64,000 nucleotides of DNA from Arion vulgaris. Taxonomy: Eukaryota; Mollusca; Gastropoda; Stylommatophora; Arionidae. The notes under the pieces are model-generated. The model was not told where the DNA came from. It saw only the letters and a program-made list of their open reading frames with translations, and searched no databases. Position 1 is the stretch's first letter. Every line of letters begins with the position of its first letter. The stretch spans positions 21,466,733 to 21,530,732 of the forward strand of contig CM036764.1 in assembly GCA_020796225.1 (NCBI GenBank). The letters run 5' to 3'. Made by a program: the position numbers and the translations under genes. Below, one piece after another: positions 1-10,111 of the stretch.

Positions 1-11
1 TAAATAACTTG

Positions 12-245
12 AGGGGACTGTATGGTGAAGTGATTGATACGTTTGCTTGTCTGTCTAAAGGTTGTGTGTTCAAACTTGGACCGAGTCACATATGCACATT
101 TTTATCATGAAATCCCTAGGATTGTTACCGCAGCTACGGAGTTCGTGCTTTATGCAACACTCTTGGCAGATGACATGTAATTTTTGCCCACAGAGACGGA
201 GCCCTATGGTGAAACCCGGTGTAACGAAGTCAATCTTTCGCCCTT
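12..245 (+). mobile_element. tRNA-derived SINE, family S1, diverged copy
   Basis: This copy begins at the window edge and matches, in the opposite orientation, the copies at 22844-23079 and 23331-23574. The 5' head is tRNA-like, with a degraded A-box region (TGGTGAAGTGATT) and a B-box-like GTGTTCAAACTTGG. The body contains the shared segment around CGGAGTTCGTGCTTTATGCA, and the 3' end is the shared GTAACGAAGTCAATC. It is old and probably inert. Its 3' part is repeated in degraded form near 1335-1380. Confidence 0.65.
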
Positions 246-620
246 AGACTGTAAATAACTTATATATTCGGCGCTAGATTACTCAATGTTCTATTAGTAT
301 TTTGTCCGTGTCAACGTCAGAGCACTTACACAGTAGCTCTTTTGTTTATTTTGGGTAAAAACCAAGGTTACCAGGTACTACACATCACTCGTGCTCAATT
401 TTAGCTGACAGCTACTGAGTAATACACTCCCATAAACTAAATATAGTTAATAACTGATATATAATAAATGCAACTAAAAAAAAAAGATATTTGCAGATTG
501 TAAATATGAGAATAAATCATAATTTATTTGAAAGTAAATGGGAAGTTAGGTAGATATATACATGTCATCAAACATTTATAATTCATAATAGAAATAGTAA
601 TGAGGTAATGGAAAAACATT
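245..620. other. AT-rich flank, no gene seen
   Basis: AT-rich sequence without an open frame or a recognised repeat head. Parts of it reappear in damaged form at 1335-1665, so it may be half of a local duplication that includes the adjoining array. Confidence 0.5.
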
Positions 621-621
621 A

Positions 622-1150
622 ATGTGCTTTTGATTATCAGTGTTACTAAAGATTCCTCCGTACAGCATGGACAGAGAAGACATATATGTGCTTTTGATTA
701 TCCAGTGTTACTAAAGATTCCTCCGTACAGCATGGACAGAGAAGACATAAATGTGCTTTTGATTATCAGTGTTACTAAAGATTCCTCCGTACAGCATGGA
801 CAGAGAAGACATATATGTGCTGTTGATTATCAGTGTTACTAAAGATTCCTCCGTACAGCATGGACAGAGAAGACATAAATGTGCTTTTGATTATCAGTGT
901 TACTAAAGATTCCTCCGTACAGCATGGACAGAGAAGACATATATGTGCTTTTGATTATCAGTGTTACTAAAGATTCCTCCGTACAGCATGGACAGAGAAG
1001 ACATATATGTGCTTTTGATTATCAGTGTTACTAAAGATTCTTCCGTACAGCATGGACAGAGAAGACATATATGCTTTTGATTATCCAGTGTTACTTAAAG
1101 ATTCTTCCGACAGCATGGACAGATAAGACATATATGTGCTTTTGATTATC
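622..1150 (+). repeat. Minisatellite, 64-bp unit, first block
   Basis: About eight copies of a 64-bp unit containing TTACTAAAGATTCCTCCGTA and CAGCATGGACAGAGAAGACA. Successive ATGTGC landmarks at 622 and 686 give the period. Units toward 1080-1150 accumulate indels. Read in one frame, the core encodes a Thr-Ala-Trp-Thr-Glu-Lys-Thr stretch that resembles the Pro-Trp-Thr-Glu-Lys motif of the LINE reverse transcriptase fragments elsewhere in this window, so the unit seems to come from LINE coding sequence. Confidence 0.93.
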
Positions 1151-1645
1151 AGTGATAAAGATTCGTAAAATGGACTGAGGAAGGATTATATGTTTGTTGT
1201 CTTTTCTAAAGCTTTTGTCAAACATGGACAGACAAGACATAAATGTCCCTAGTTGATTATCAGTGTTCTAGACTTATCACTCTTAGCAGTACATGGAATT
1301 CCCAAGAGAATATTGCTTGGTGATTATCCAGTGTAACAAAGTTCAATCTCGTCACATAGACTGAAATAACTATATATTGCTGATTATCAATGTTCTAAGA
1401 TTCCTTCCGTACAGCATGACAAGAAGCATTATGTTTTTTTTGAATACCCAAAGGTGGTACTAAAGCTTCCTCGTGCTAATTTGGGACAGAGAGTAATACA
1501 TAAAACTAATATGTTACTGATATATAATAAATGCACTAAAAAGATTTTCAGATTGTAAAGAGAAGACATATTTTGAGTAAGGGGTGTAGAATATCATGTT
1601 AACTTTAAATTCTTAGAAATAGTAAGCAGGAATGGAAAACTTTAA
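1150..1645. repeat. Degenerate zone mixing array units and flank sequence
   Basis: This zone alternates damaged pieces of the 64-bp unit (for example around 1205-1260 and 1385-1430) with a damaged copy of the unique flank at 215-620 (for example GATATATAATAAATGCA near 1519). It reads like a blend of the two. It is either a decayed tandem duplication or a consensus error in the assembly. Confidence 0.6.
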
Positions 1646-2086
1646 AATGTGCTTTAAATTATCAGTGTTACTAAAGATTCTCCTTACAGCATGGACAGAG
1701 AAGACATATATGTGCTTTTGATTATCAGTGTTACTAAAGATTCCTCCGTACAGCATGGACAGAGAAGACATAATGTGCTTTGAATACCCAGTGTTACTAA
1801 AGATTCCTCCGTACAGCATGGACAGAGAAGACATAAATGTGCTGTTGATTATCAGTGTTACTAAAGATTCCTCCGTACAGCATGGACAGAGAAGACATAT
1901 ATGTGCCTTTGAATAAGTGTTACTAAAGATTCTTCCGTACAGCATGGACAGAGAAGACATATATGTGCTGTTGATTATCAATGTTACTAAAGATTCCTCC
2001 GTACAGCATGGACAGAGAAGACATATATGTGCTGTTGATTATCAGTGTTACTAAAGATTCCTCCGTACAGCATGGACAGAGAAGAA
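1646..2086 (+). repeat. Minisatellite, 64-bp unit, second block
   Basis: About six and a half further copies of the same unit as at 622-1150. The last copy does not end cleanly. It runs into sequence that continues the LINE reading frame at 2086-2345, which identifies the source of the repeat. Confidence 0.93.
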
Positions 2087-2345
2087 GACAAATAGATATA
2101 TCCTTGAAATAACTGACAATCAAGAAAAACTCGCTGATACTGCAAATAAAAATAAGAAGATTGAAATATTATGGACATATAAAAAAGACACGAAGGGTTG
2201 GAAAAGACCTATGCACCCCAGCAAAGAGGAGAAAAGGAAGACCACGGAGAAGATAGATTCTGCATGTAACTGATGGTTTGAGAATGACAGCTCAGAGGCG
2301 GGACACCTGACCTATGAGAGAGAGAGAAGAGAGAGAGAGAGAAAT
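2060..2345 (+). mobile_element. LINE reverse transcriptase C-terminal remnant
   Basis: Frames here give pieces of the C-terminal tail seen in other copies at 5031-5390 and 17035-17415: Trp-Thr-Glu-Lys-Thr-Asn, a His/Lys-rich stretch, then Lys-Arg-Arg-Lys-Gly-Arg-Pro-Arg-Arg and Val-Thr-Asp-Gly-Leu. The reading is broken by several frameshifts and stops. A GA-rich run at 2321-2343 follows. In this family the 3' end of the LINE is the part usually retained because copies are truncated at the 5' end. Confidence 0.75.
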
Positions 2346-2354
2346 TCAGAAGTA

Positions 2355-2452
2355 ATGTCTTTTTCTTTCTTTTCTCCAATCCTATTTTGCCTCACAGCTT
2401 CAGGATTAGAAGAGATTTCTAGAACGAGTCCTTGTGTGCTCTTAAGGACTGT
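2355..2452 (-). mobile_element. Short LINE 3' end fragment
   Basis: Matches the 3' terminal segment shared with 20575-21060, 38540-39085 and 55995-56535, including TTTTGCCTCACAG and GAAGAGATTTCTAGAACGAG. Only about 100 bp remains. Confidence 0.6.
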
Positions 2453-2494
2453 TATTGGTGCGCAATTGATTTGATATGATATAGGCTATTATGT

Positions 2495-2562
2495 GATGAT
2501 AGATGAGATATAGATAGATAGATAGATAGATAGATGATATAGATGGATAGATGATGAGATAG

Positions 2563-2593
<31 letters not shown>

Positions 2594-2605
2594 GATAATA
2601 GAGAT

Positions 2606-2640
<35 letters not shown>

Positions 2641-2780
2641 GAGATGATAGATAGATAAGGAATCATAGGCTAAGCAATCGATAGACGATAGATGATAGAT
2701 AGATAGTTTGGGGGATAGATAAAATAGATAGATAATAGATAGAAGATAGATATATAGATAGATAGATAAAATAGATAGAT

Positions 2781-2835
<55 letters not shown>
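2495..2835. repeat. (GATA)n microsatellite
   Basis: Long interrupted run of GATA on the plus strand, with small indels and a non-repeat interruption at about 2655-2725. Open frames across it, rich in Tyr-Leu-Ser-Ile, are artefacts of the repeat. Confidence 0.97.
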
Positions 2836-2837
<2 letters not shown>

Positions 2838-2839
2838 AA

Positions 2840-3060
2840 TGAAAAGACAGACAGTAATAGAAACAGAGTATGCCCAAGTTGTTGTTTCCAATAGCGTTCT
2901 ATACGTTTCGCTGACATGAGACATGTCGTCATCTCCTAATGACCACACGGAAGTGATTGATTCGTCCTGATGTGACAGACAATTTGTGTAATTATCTGTC
3001 CTCTATGTTTCTTCTTTCAAATGTTCACTTTCATAGGCGGCGGTATCAACTACTTGAGGT
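2840..3060. other. Non-repetitive spacer
   Basis: No supported gene. The stretch from about 3060 onward is the first member of a duplicated pair with 3727-3900. Confidence 0.5.
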
Positions 3061-3061
3061 T

Positions 3062-3280
3062 GGGTTCGATGCTTCATACCCTGTGTTAGCGATCCAATTA
3101 ACAATTATTGTAAACAATACTGGCTGGAGTTACTACTGTTGAGTGTTTGGATGATTGGTGGGATAATGAAGAGGGGCTGGTCGTAAAATATCTGCGAGTC
3201 AATGCAGATTGATGATGTAGATTGTGGGTGTTGGAAACGGGATTAAACAAACATTTATGTCTGTTTATATTATTACATCA
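3062..3280 (+). repeat. Left member of a duplicated segment flanking a LINE
   Basis: Shares TTAGCGATC, AACAATACTG, GAGTTACTACTGTTGAG and ATAATGAAGAGGG in the same order with 3727-3900. The right member lacks many single bases. The pair brackets the LINE fragment at 3281-3726, as a long target-site duplication would, although assembly damage could give the same picture. Confidence 0.6.
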
Positions 3281-3726
3281 TTATAACGTGCCGCCTCCGC
3301 AGCAACACTTTCTCCAGTGTTTCGTAATAAATGGCCAAACACTGGAGAAAGTTGAACATTTTACATATGTGGGTAGTAAAGTGTCAAACAACGGAGACAC
3401 GATGAAAGAAATAAACTCTCGTATTGCTATAGCAGCTAGTGCCTTCACTAAATTAACGAATATCTGGCAATCTCAAGACCTTAGTATATGCACAAAGTTA
3501 AATTATTTAGGTCATGTGTGATTCCTGTACTGACCTACGGTTGTGAAAGTTGGAAATCAACAAAGAAAATTGATAAGAAATTGGACAGCTTTGAGAATAA
3601 ATGTCTACGAAAATTATTAAAAGTAAAATGGAGTGATTTCGTTTCTAACAACACAGTGAGAGATAGAACACACCAACAACCCATATCAAATATTATAAGG
3701 AAACGAAGGTGGAAATATGATTAGGT
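3281..3726 (+). mobile_element. LINE reverse transcriptase fragment (3' region of RT)
   Basis: Encodes a typical non-LTR reverse transcriptase segment: Gly-Gln-Thr-Leu-Glu-Lys-Val-Glu-His-Phe-Thr-Tyr-Val-Gly-Ser-Lys, then an Asn-Ile-Trp stretch, then Leu-Thr-Tyr-Gly-Cys-Glu-Ser-Trp, and finally an Arg-Lys-Arg-Arg-Trp-Lys-Tyr motif. The frame changes near 3510, so it is a pseudogene. The catalytic Asp residues lie upstream and are absent. A 16-bp inverted repeat (about 3308-3323 against 3339-3354) sits at the 5' truncation point. Confidence 0.85.
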
Positions 3727-3900
3727 CATGTTCTACCTGTTAGCGATCAAGTAGACTAAATCGTAAAACAATACTGCTGAGTTACTACTGTTGAGGTTGA
3801 GATGTGGATAATGAAGAGGGCCTTGTCGAAGAATCCATCAAATGAAAGTTTATGATGGATTGTGGTGTAAACGGATTCAAGATTCATCTGTTATAATACA
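3727..3900 (+). repeat. Right member of the duplicated segment
   Basis: Colinear with 3062-3280 but with many small deletions. See that entry. Confidence 0.55.
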
Positions 3901-4790
3901 TAAACTGCGTCTCACATTGAGGGATCAAAACCTCCCCTATGTCCCTTTTTTGATGTGCACTAAGGCTCTAATCATCCATCTAACACTGCCCTTTTAATTC
4001 TCCTCTCTATGATGTTGCAACACTCCATGCTCTATTTCCCTCGATGTTGCAACTGCCAGGCTCTAGTTCATCCATCTTTGATGTTTTCCTCCCACTTTTG
4101 TCTTGGACTTTATTTGATTGCCGTCCTTCAAATCCCCCATCTAATTAGGCTTTGTCAATGTGTCATGTCTTTTTATATTTCCCTTATATTTTATTTGTTG
4201 ATTTTGTATTTCTGTACACATTCTTTCTTCATTTCTAGTTTTTCTAGAACTTCTTTATGTTTCATGTTTTTTCTCTCCATAAAATAGAACATATTCTTCT
4301 GTATATCCACATAATTGTATATCAATTCAGGACTATCTTTTTTCTTTCTTTCAACAACTCAGCCATACTCTGTTTGTATTACTGTCTATCTTTTCATTTA
4401 TCTATCAATCCATCTCTTTATTGATCTATTCATAGATTGCTTAACCTATATGGATTGCTTAGAGATAAGGGAAAACTCGGTGCGATGAAGTCAGTTCTTG
4501 GCCTTTAGACCCTCTTTTTAAAGCTTATTTGTTATCAGTTTCAGATGTAAGTAACTTGCTAATAACATTGAATATACTTTTAACCTTTCCGGTTCTCTTC
4601 TTAATAATAACATTTCACATCTGTTATCATATATAATGATTTATTTTAGAAATTTATATAAGTTGATAGTGTATAATAAAGATAATTGCTGCAGTGGAGG
4701 AAGGAGCACGTACAGGCACGTGCGATATATTTTCTCAGTATGATGCAAGTCTTTGAAATGCAGCCCTCTAAATATTTTTTCCTAAAATAA
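3900..4790. other. T-rich spacer, no gene seen
   Basis: Low-complexity T/C-rich sequence on the plus strand (about 4130-4300) and AT-rich sequence after it. No repeat head, RNA gene or coding frame could be supported. Confidence 0.5.
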
Positions 4791-5030
4791 CCTTCAATGT
4801 AATTTTGATTTGTTGCGCTTATGCCGCCCCCTCTTAGCGCCCGTGTCGTGTTCCTTGGTAATGCGGATGGCGCCTTCCTTCTGTCTATAACCATACGACA
4901 CAGGCTTCTGTGAGGCACCATATGTACCTGTAAATGTGCAAAGATACCGATCGAGAGAACAGAACTGAATGTCTATATCATCAATCAATCGCTTATATAT
5001 GGTACGTACATCTAGCTTATACATACCTCA

Positions 5031-5390
5031 TCATCAAATAGCTTGTCCTGAGCAGAACTTTGCCACCCCAACAGTCGTCCGGAATTTCTCTCTCTCATAG
5101 GCCAGATGTCCTGCCTCTGCAGCCGTCCTGTTCAAACCATCAGTTACATCCTGAATCCATCTTCTCCGTGGTCTTCCTCTACTTCTCTTTGCCGGTATGC
5201 CTCCTTTCATGATGGTCTTCTTCAGCCCTTCATGTCTTTTTATATGTTCAAAATATCTCAATTTTCTTTCTTATTTGTAGCATCAGCCAGTTTTCTTTGA
5301 TTTTGAGTTCTTTCTGGATAGATCTATTTGTTCTCTTCTCTGTCCAAGATATACGAATGACTCTTCTGTAACACTGATATCTACATACAC
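5031..5390 (-). mobile_element. LINE reverse transcriptase C-terminal end
   Basis: The minus strand reads a 75-residue open tail (5261 to 5034). It has Phe-Glu-His-Ile-Lys-Arg-His-Glu-Gly-Leu, then Lys-Arg-Ser-Arg-Gly-Arg-Pro-Arg-Arg-Arg-Trp-Ile-Gln-Asp-Val-Thr-Asp-Gly-Leu, then Ala-Gly-His-Leu-Ala-Tyr-Glu-Arg. Upstream (5270-5390), a shifted frame gives Ile-Ser-Trp-Thr-Glu-Lys-Arg-Thr-Asn. The 3' end is a short GATGATG tail just below 5038. This is the best-preserved copy of this LINE tail in the window, and it is 5'-truncated. Confidence 0.9.
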
Positions 5391-5459
5391 GTTGCTATTA
5401 TTATTATATTAACGTTGACTCATGTATGCGTACAGATTGTTATTGAGGATACAAAATAC

Positions 5460-5565
5460 TATCGTCATCATCATCACCATTACTGTCGTCGTCCCCCCTC
5501 ACTATCACCATAATCCTCATCGTCGTTAGCATCATCGTTTTCATTATCATCATCATCATCAATGT
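5460..5565. repeat. CAT-rich microsatellite
   Basis: Imperfect CAT/CGT trinucleotide runs such as ATCATCATCACC. Short and interrupted. Confidence 0.75.
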
Positions 5566-5872
5566 CAGGTGTCGCTGCCTCGATAAAGCTTTGGAATTGA
5601 CATTTAATCTCCTACACTCTCTCTGTCCTCAACGTTGACAATCAACTGCCCTGTTGAGACACTTCGTACCATTACGTTAGATCGCCAGCCCCACTCAAAC
5701 TTCTCTTAACTTCTCAGTGAGACGAGACGGTGGTTCTTTTCTGTAACCTGGCAACCGACTAGAAATAAAATTATAACTACATACATTATGTCATTTGTTA
5801 CTAAGACATCTTGATTGGTTTCATGTTAATATCATAGTACGTTTCATAATTTATTTCTTTATATCAGTATCT

Positions 5873-6135
5873 CGCCTCGTCCGTGTTGCCGGGACTCGAA
5901 AGGGGAGCAAAGAATAGTAACACTGCGGCCTACAAAGCATATCGTAAGAGTGGATTGAGGTAGGGGCCTAGGAAACTCCTAGTAAATAAAAAGCGTAGCA
6001 GAAACGGACGTGCTGGCCTACTTGTAGGCGCATAACTGACACAACGTACACTCGCTCTTTTAGGCTCAGATCACATACAAATCACAAAGATTGGTTAACA
6101 AGTTGTCGATATGGAGCGTTCGAAGAAGAAGAAGT
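5873..6135 (+). mobile_element. SINE family S2, GAAGAAG-tailed
   Basis: Shares with eight other copies the blocks AGCAAAGAATAGTAACACTG, CCTAGTAAATAAAAAGCG, CAGATCACATACAAATCACA and the 3' terminus GATATGGAGCGTTCGAAG plus a (GAA)n tail. Length is about 260 bp. No convincing B box is visible in the head. A 39/45-bp array starts about 65 bp downstream. Confidence 0.88.
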
Positions 6136-6199
6136 TAACATTTGCTTAAGTGTTGCTATCATCATCTTAAACTTGCATTATCTCAAGCGTGTGTTATCA

Positions 6200-6985
6200 T
6201 GTTCTTTCACAACTCTGTCTCTTGTTCTAACTACGAGTCCTGCTTTCACAACTCTGTCTCTTGTTCTAACTACGAGCCCTGCTTTCACAACTCTGTCTGG
6301 TGTTCTAACTACGAGTCCTGCTTTCACAACTCTGTCTCTTGTTCTAACTACGAGCCCTGCTTTCACAACTCTGTCTGGTGTTCTAACTACGAGTCCTGCT
6401 TTCACAACTCTGTCTCTTGTTCTAACTACGAGCCCTGCTTTCACAACTCTGTCTGGTGTTCTAACTCAGAGCCCTGCTACTGCTTTCACAACTCTGTCTC
6501 TTGTTCTAACTACGAGCACTACTTTCACAACTCTGTCTCTTGTTCTAACCATGAGCCCTACTACTGCTTTCACAACTCTGTCTGGTGTTCTAACTACGAG
6601 TCCTGCTTTCACAACTCTGTCTCTTGTTCTAACCATGAGCCCTACTACTGCTTTCACAACTCTGTCTGGTGTTCTAACTACGAGTCCTGCTTTCACAACT
6701 CTGTCTCTTGTTCTAACCATGAGCCCTACTACTGCTTTCACAACTCTGTCTCTTGTTCTAACTACGAGCCCTGCTTTCACAACTCTGTCTGGTGTTCTAA
6801 CTACAGAGCCCTGCTACTGCTTTCACAACTCTGTCTCTTTTTCTAACTACGAGCACTACTTCCAACTCTTGTCTCTTTTTCTAACTACGAGCACTACTTT
6901 CACAACTCTGTCTCGTGTTCTAACTACGAGCTTTCACAACTCTGTCTCGAGTTCTAACTACGAGATCTGCTACTGCTTTCACGAC
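6200..6985 (+). repeat. Minisatellite, 39-bp unit with 45-bp variants
   Basis: About 19 copies built on CTTTCACAACTCTGTCT and TGTTCTAACTACGAG. CTGG and CTCTT versions alternate, and a 6-bp TACTGC insertion gives 45-bp units. Because 39 and 45 are multiples of three, long frames stay open on both strands (for example 6142-6846 and 6173-6988). They lack any non-repeat coding sequence and are not called genes. Confidence 0.96.
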
Positions 6986-7024
6986 TAGCTATGATGTTAT
7001 GCTATCGAAATCCTTTTCCCTCTA

Positions 7025-7225
7025 TCGACCTTTATCCCCCTATCCACTCCCTCGTCCCCTCTGTATCTTGTATGTTGTCACAATGTTTACTAACTTCTCT
7101 CTTCTCAAAAATGTCCAAAGAATGTTGATTGTTTCTTATGTATTTTATAAGTAATCTGTTCTTGCCTGCTTTGATGCAAACGTTACCATTTGTCATCTTT
7201 TCTGTCCATAATATTGTCACCACAC
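7025..7225 (-). mobile_element. LINE reverse transcriptase C-terminal fragment
   Basis: The minus strand gives Ile-Leu-Trp-Thr-Glu-Lys-Met-Thr-Asn, then Lys-Asn-Arg-Leu-Leu-Ile-Lys-Tyr-Ile-Arg, then a degraded Gly-His-Phe-like motif. This order is the standard one downstream of the RT thumb in these LINEs. Frames are broken. Confidence 0.7.
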
Positions 7226-8155
7226 ATCTCTAAAACTATATAACTGCAGCCTCAACTGTTCTTGTTATTTTTGTGTCCCTAATTATTCACATCCATATAT
7301 CACAATTGGTTAGTGTTTAGCACTATATCCTTTTATATGAGTATGCAGATTTGTAAACATTATTTCATTGATCGGATTATGCAGAGTTGAAAGTACTATT
7401 TTATAAATTCACCTACATAATTCTACCAGGAATTATATACAAAAGCTTCACATTGATCCTGCCAACTTAAAAAAAAGGTCACACATTTTGGTTTGTGAAG
7501 TGGTTTGTCAAAGAATTTGGTGAAAACTTCAAATTCTGTGCCATGATTCTCTGTACAAATGAATTGATTCCCAGAACAATAGGCTTCATTCTGTTTTATT
7601 TTGAACAGGTTTTTGATATTGATTGTACATAAAACAGTTTGAATGTACGCTTTAGAAAACAAATTATTGATTAGTGCAGATGACCCGGGTATAGATGTGA
7701 TCAGGGTAAACATTGGGAATGACATCTTAGAAAAACCAAAACGCCACAGCATGGTGTTACTTCTAAATATAACCTAGATCAGGGGTTCTCAGCTGGTAAT
7801 CTACATGTCCCTTGGTGTACGTCATCTAAATAATGAGAGAACGTGATTGCATATCTGTACAATTTAAGAAAGTTGATGTTTCAGTATTTCTTTTTGACTT
7901 AGAAACAAAGTTGAAATCAAGACCGTGTTACTCAATGGTCAATATCTTGTTCAACTTCTTGGCATCAGAGAAGTCAGAACCAGAGAACTCAATGGTCAAC
8001 ATATTGTTACATTTCTTCGTAATTCGTCTTAAATACAGATTTGTCTGGCTAAAAGATAGACATGATATTCTCTGTCATTTGACCTATAGGCACCTGAAGA
8101 CATATCAGCTTGGATGAACTTGGCCTTTTCACATTCTGTCCTTTCATAGTTTTTA

Positions 8156-8340
8156 GGGATCTCTGCGGCAAACTAGTTAAGCATTTGACGTGTGTTGTGT
8201 AGGTCGTTTGTTCGAATCCGGAAAGCTTCTATCTGTTCGTGAGTGCATTTTTGGGGATATCCTTCAGGATTGTTATCGTAGATATGCGTTCGCGTTTTGT
8301 GCAATATCTCCTGTAGGAGGCGTGTTATTTCTGTGTAGAC
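8156..8340 (+). mobile_element. SINE family S1, diverged copy
   Basis: Head GATCTCTGCGGCAAACTAGT with a B-box TTGTTCGAATCC about 45 bp on. The body matches the family around GGATTGTTATCGTAG. The 3' end is truncated relative to other copies. Confidence 0.65.
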
Positions 8341-8744
8341 AAACCCAGAGATAGGAACAAAATAAAGAGAAAAGAAATGTGAATAACCTGAATAAAATAA
8401 ATATTCAACTCCATGTTTTAATTTTGTTTACTTAATAAACATTTATTACGTTCACGACTCATGTTATTTTGCAAATTTCTGTCATGTTATCTGTGTACTT
8501 CTTTTCTTAAGTTAGTGTTTGCTGGCATCGATTCTTGATTGCTTTTATAATGTTAAGAGTTGCCTGCACTTTACAACGTCCCGTATCGAACATTCCATCA
8601 GTTGGACGATCTTACGTGGAACCGATTACTGTCGACAATCTCAGAGAAACATTTCTAAGACCAAGGAATGAAAATGTCACCAGGATAAATGTCAATTGTT
8701 TGACAGCTAAAGAATTTTTGACATGTTAAGTATAGCTGTTCTTT

Positions 8745-9420
8745 TTTTATGATGTTTCCTGGACACCTTCCTTCCATAGATGAGTCATCATCATCAAGTA
8801 GCTTGTCTCTTCCTTCCATAGATGAGTCATCATCATCAAGTAGCTTGTCTCTTCCGGAACTTGGCTCCCATGACAGCAGTCCTGAAAACTCTCTGTTCCG
8901 TGCAAGTTGGCCGTGGTTAGGAGCAGTCATTCTCATGTCGTCAATGACATCTTGCCCTCATCGTTTTCTAGGTTTTCCTCTCGTCCTTCATCCGGGCAAC
9001 AATCATTCCAAAATTATCTTCTCTAGGCACTCATGTCGCTTGATGTGTCTGAAATTTTTAATTTTCCTTGATGTTATGCTCTTTAATAGCCAACTCTCTT
9101 TAATATCAAGCTGTTGCAGAACAGAAACATTTGTGATTTTCTCTGTCCATGATATTCTAAGTACTATTCTGTAGCACTTGCATTCAAAGACAGTAATGAT
9201 CTCCGCCGCTTTGTCAATGGTCCATGCATCACAACCATATGTTGCCAAGGAAAAACGCAGGCTCTAAAACACTTAATTGTTGTCCTTATGACAGTTCCCT
9301 TCCATAGGTTAGTTAATTCTTTAAGTTTTTTTGGCATAGCAATGCTCAACCTTCTTTTAATTTCTTTTATAGCTTTCCCGTCATTTGTCAGCAATGTCCA
9401 TTGATAAATACAAGGCATTA
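8745..9420 (-). mobile_element. LINE reverse transcriptase 3' region with internal 42-bp duplication
   Basis: From 9418 down to 8749 the minus strand covers Leu-Thr-Asn-Leu-Trp-Lys, then Tyr-Gly-Cys-Asp-Ala-Trp, then Cys-Lys-Cys-Tyr-Arg-Ile-Val-Leu-Arg-Ile-Ser-Trp-Thr-Glu-Lys, then Phe-Arg-His-Ile-Lys-Arg-His-Glu, and an acidic end of Leu-Leu-Asp-Asp-Asp-Asp. Two frame changes break it. Near the 3' end a 42-bp segment is duplicated exactly in tandem (landmarks at 8772 and 8814). It is the same family as 42445-42780. Confidence 0.85.
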
Positions 9421-9641
9421 TTTGATTGTCACAAATAGGAGTCTAATTCTGAGATCTTGAGTCATAATACATCATGTTCAAATACTTATTGTAACAGTCG
9501 TTTATTTCCTTGTTGTTTTTATGTCATTTTCTTTCGTAAACAGACTGCATGCTTTTTAACATTGTTATTTTCATCGAAAAATTACTTTCTTTCTCATCTT
9601 TGTTATTAGGTCTGTGTATGTGGTCTCTTGAAATAGTATTT

Positions 9642-10065
9642 TTCTTCTTCTTCTTCAGCGATCTCTGGTCATGCGCTTAATTTACTGTGGACCACAACTG
9701 GGCAGTCAGCTTCAGGTCTGTCAGGTTTCCCCAAAGCTTAGTTTTTAGGTCGACTGGGTGTAGTCACATGTTTCTTTTCAGCTCACACAAGCGTGGACAG
9801 TCTTGCAGGACATGCTCAGGTGTCTGTTCCGCCTGCTGACACTGGCACAGAGCTGTTTGACTTATTCCTAGTCTATATAAGTGTTTGTTGAGTCTGCAGT
9901 GTCCGATGAGTAGTCGAAATATAATGACCTGGTCTGTTCTGCTTAGGTCTTTGAGAAAGTCTTTTCCATAATCATATCCAGTGTTTGTCCTCCAGTCTAC
10001 TGCAGGTTTTCTATGTATGAAGGTTTTGACCTCCTAAAAGACAGGGAGGTAAATTTGCTCTTTGG
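9642..10065 (-). mobile_element. LINE C-terminal zinc-finger domain with GAAGAAG tail
   Basis: The minus strand encodes Phe-Arg-Leu-Leu-Ile-Gly-His-Cys, then Cys-Gln-Cys-Gln, then Glu-His-Val-Leu-Gln-Asp-Cys-Pro, then Leu-Lys-Thr-Lys-Leu-Trp-Gly. This is the Cys/His cluster that follows RNase H in some LINE clades. The stop is followed by a short 3' UTR and a (GAA)n tail at 9642-9658, similar to the tail of SINE family S2. Upstream coding is lost by 5' truncation. Confidence 0.8.
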
Positions 10066-10111
10066 CGCTGCCCTCCTAAGCGAAGACATCGGTACTTTCA
10101 TTGCCTACAAT

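Noticed and set aside
2442..2948. Overlapping frames rich in Tyr-Leu-Ser-Ile on the minus strand
   Set aside because: Produced by the GATA microsatellite.
4794..5024. Minus-strand 76-codon frame with Lys/Arg-rich end, possible host exon
   Set aside because: Composition looks partly coding, but I see no splice context, no known motif and no neighbour exon. It abuts a LINE 3' end.
7779..8150. hAT-like end CAGGGGTTCTCAG
   Set aside because: No opposite end found, and the 94-codon frame inside has no transposase motif.
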